Source: an uncultured Prevotella sp.
Lineage (GTDB): Bacteria > Bacteroidota > Bacteroidia > Bacteroidales > Bacteroidaceae
Assembly: GCA_934183135.1 (NCBI GenBank)
Contig: CAKPRX010000031.1
Coordinates: forward strand, 1 to 23,406
Length of the DNA stretch: 23,406 nucleotides
Reading direction: 5' to 3'
The notes under the pieces were generated by a model, which was not told the DNA's origin, did not search any database, and worked only from the letters and a program-made list of their open reading frames with translations. This document shows, piece after piece, positions 21,602-23,406 of the stretch (position 1 is its first letter; each line of letters opens with the position of its first letter). A program made the translations under genes and the position numbers.

Positions 21602-23155
21602 CTATTCTATTAGGTTCAACATTTTAATGGTTGCTTTGATGGCTGCCTCGGTCTGGTCGGCATCCAGGCCCTTGGTCTTGAAGTCGCGGTCGTCGCTATG
21701 CCACGTCACCACGGTCTGTACCAGGGCGTCGGTGCGGCCTCCGGGCGGTATGGTTACCGTATAGTTGGCCAGTACTGGGAATGTCCGGTTCAGTTTCTCA
21801 CGGTAAATCTTGCGCATAGCCTTGACAAAGGCATCATACTGGCCGTCGCCCGTGCTGTCGGCCTCGTATTGCTGACCGTTAATCTCGACTTTGATACTAG
21901 CCAAGGGCTTCAGCCCATAGCTGGTGCATACCATGTAGCTCAGCAACTTGACCTTGTCCTCAGCCACGCTGTGCTTCAGCACATCGCTCACGATGTAGGG
22001 CAGGTCATCCTGGGTTACAAGCTCTTTCTTGTCGCCCAGCTCGGTGATGCGACGGGTCACTATGCGCGTCTGCTCAGGGGTTAGCTCCAAGCCCAGTTCC
22101 TCCAGGTTCTTGGCGATGTTCGCCTTACCGCTGTTCTTTCCCAACGCGTATTCCCGTTTCCGGCCAAAACGCTCCGGGGCAAGTTCGTTACAGTACAGGT
22201 TGTTCTTATTGTCACCGTCGGCATGTACCCCGGCCACCTGGGTAAACACGTTCTCGCCTACGATAGGTTGGTTAGAGGCTATGGCGATGCCGCTATAGCC
22301 TTCTACCAGACGGCTCACCTCGTTGAGCTGACTCTCGTTGATGTGCGTACGGGCGTGGAAGTGGTCCTTCAGGGTAGCCTGGACGCTGGCAAGAGGAGCA
22401 TTGCCGCAACGCTCGCCCAGTCCGTTGACCGTAACATGCAGGCCACGACAGCCGCAGAGTACCGCAGCCAGCGAGTTAGACACTGCCAGGTCATAGTCGT
22501 TATGGGCATGAAAGTCGAAGTGTGCGTTAGGGAAGTGGCGTAGCATCTTGCGCATATACTCCACACACTGTAGCGGATTGAGGATGCCCAGGGTGTCGGG
22601 CAGCATGTAACGGCGTATGGGGGTGTCACTCAGACTGCTCATCAGTTGGTAAACATACTGCGGGCTGTCCTTCATGCCGTTGCTCCAGTCCTCTAAGTAG
22701 AGATTAACCTGTAGGCCACGCCTGTCGGCATAGTCTACCACCCGCAGGATGTCATCGGCATGTTCCTGCAGAGGTTTGCCCAGCTGCTGCTCGCAGTGAC
22801 GGCGCGAGCCCTTGGCCAGCAGGTTGATGACCTTGCCGCCACAGTCGCTGATCCAGTCGACCGACTGACAGCCGTCGACAAACCCCAGCACCTCTATATG
22901 GTCCAGCAGTCCGCTGCGCTCGGCAAAGTTGCAAATCATCCTTACCGCGTCGCGCTCACCGTCTGACACCCGGGCCGAGGCCACCTCTACCCTGTCTACC
23001 CTGACGTCCTGCAGCAGCTTGCGGGCTATCATCAGCTTCTCATGGGGGAGAAACGACACACCGCTGGTCTGCTCGCCATCGCGCAGGGTACTGTCCATAA
23101 TCTCTATGGCAGGTGCTATATGCTGGTAGGTGGTCAGCTGTTCTTTTTCTCCCAT
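21602..23155 (-). CDS. 2-isopropylmalate/citramalate synthase-type enzyme (LeuA/CimA family)
   Basis: The 517-residue protein has the HMGL-like TIM barrel with DSTLRDGEQT (21-30) and the metal-binding HAHND (in FDFHAHNDYDLA), plus NGLGERCGNAPLAS, and a C-terminal LeuA-type allosteric domain (about 380-517). The family condenses acetyl-CoA with 2-oxoisovalerate (LeuA) or pyruvate (CimA, citramalate synthase). Neither can be excluded; in Bacteroidota a second, divergent synthase often sits between leuD and leuB while the main leuA lies further upstream. The ATG at 23155 overlaps leuD by 22 bases, so translation is coupled. Product inhibition by leucine or isoleucine is likely through the C-terminal domain. 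The gene symbol is left open for that reason. Confidence 0.85.
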   Translation of the reverse strand: MGEKEQLTTYQHIAPAIEIMDSTLRDGEQTSGVSFLPHEKLMIARKLLQDVRVDRVEVASARVSDGERDAVRMICNFAERSGLLDHIEVLGFVDGCQSVDWISDCGGKVINLLAKGSRRHCEQQLGKPLQEHADDILRVVDYADRRGLQVNLYLEDWSNGMKDSPQYVYQLMSSLSDTPIRRYMLPDTLGILNPLQCVEYMRKMLRHFPNAHFDFHAHNDYDLAVSNSLAAVLCGCRGLHVTVNGLGERCGNAPLASVQATLKDHFHARTHINESQLNEVSRLVEGYSGIAIASNQPIVGENVFTQVAGVHADGDNKNNLYCNELAPERFGRKREYALGKNSGKANIAKNLEELGLELTPEQTRIVTRRITELGDKKELVTQDDLPYIVSDVLKHSVAEDKVKLLSYMVCTSYGLKPLASIKVEINGQQYEADSTGDGQYDAFVKAMRKIYREKLNRTFPVLANYTVTIPPGGRTDALVQTVVTWHSDDRDFKTKGLDADQTEAAIKATIKMLNLIE

Positions 23156-23406
23156 TGTTCTATCAGGTTCTGGTTCTGAACCAGGAAGTCGATGTCGTCC
23201 AGGCCCTCCATCAGGCAGTGCTTCTTGTAGCCGTTGATGTCAAAGTGCTCGCTCTCGCCAGTCTTCAGGTTGGTAATGGTCTGATGGGGCAAATCAACCT
23301 TGACCTGGGTCTGGTGGTCGGCACTGATGCTGTCGAACAGGCGCTGCAGGAACTGCTCAGAGACCACCACGGGCAGTACAAAGTTGTTCAGCTCGTTGTT
23401 CTTGTG
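23134..23406 (-). CDS. leuD: 3-isopropylmalate dehydratase small subunit (partial, C-terminal 90 residues)
   Basis: The reading frame is open to the window end, so the N-terminal half is off the window. The visible portion includes NNFVLPVVVSEQFLQRLFD, then GLDDIDFLVQNQNLIEQWE at the C-terminus, which matches the LeuD tail. LeuD pairs with LeuC to isomerise 2-isopropylmalate to 3-isopropylmalate through a [4Fe-4S] cluster. It overlaps the downstream synthase by 22 bases. The GTG at 23370 is internal and not a start. Confidence 0.88.
   Translation of the reverse strand, partial: HKNNELNNFVLPVVVSEQFLQRLFDSISADHQTQVKVDLPHQTITNLKTGESEHFDINGYKKHCLMEGLDDIDFLVQNQNLIEQWEKKNS

Overview
The window reads as a chromosomal stretch from a Bacteroidota bacterium, most likely Prevotellaceae (Prevotella, Segatella or Xylanibacter-like). 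The reasons are: recurrent TAnnTTTG-type -7 promoter boxes instead of sigma70 hexamers; a bacterial serine palmitoyltransferase; a contiguous ffh-folD-TPR-ferredoxin-2-oxoacid:ferredoxin oxidoreductase run; few strong Shine-Dalgarno sites; and protein sequences of Prevotella type. The species is an inference, since no rRNA or other marker gene lies inside the window.

Layout. 1-332 is gene-free and mostly occupied by a repeat with a near-perfect hairpin. 333-2092 holds a convergent pair, a TrmN6-like tRNA methyltransferase (+) and a lipid kinase (-). 2251-4388 carries serine palmitoyltransferase and TatC (+), each with its own promoter box. 4398-5084 is TrmO (-). 5182-7195 is a two-gene hexuronate operon, uxuA plus an SDR oxidoreductase (-). 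7347-12435 is a seven-gene minus-strand run: ffh, folD, a 59-residue TPR protein, a 2x[4Fe-4S] ferredoxin and the alpha, beta and gamma subunits of a 2-oxoacid:ferredoxin oxidoreductase, ending in a strong terminator. 12583-13766 has a SIMPL-domain protein and a tiny His6 single-span membrane protein (-). 13767-14852 is a 1.1-kb gene-free region with a second, inverted copy of the repeat, orphan promoter boxes and other inverted repeats. 14853-15746 is a YitT-family membrane protein (+). 15846-16517 is a compact DnaJ-like protein (-). 16622-19786 is a nucleotide salvage group: exported 5'-nucleotidase, NudC and xanthine phosphoribosyltransferase (+). 19860-23406 is the 3' part of a leucine operon: truncated leuD, a LeuA/CimA-type synthase and leuB, followed by an exported TPR protein (-).

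How the genes work together. Most genes are housekeeping. The UxuA/SDR pair interconverts fructuronate and 2-keto-3-deoxygluconate through mannonate. The oxidoreductase with its ferredoxin exchanges electrons between 2-oxoacids and ferredoxin. LeuD and LeuB with the synthase make branched-chain amino acid precursors. Spt starts sphingolipid synthesis, and the divergent lipid kinase may act on the same or related lipids. The least explained DNA is non-coding: an inverted pair of about 220-bp repeats with a palindromic core, an associated TGTATA-N2-TATACA palindrome family, and possible small transcripts in the 13.8-14.85 kb gap. No defence system, CRISPR array, transposase or tRNA gene was seen.
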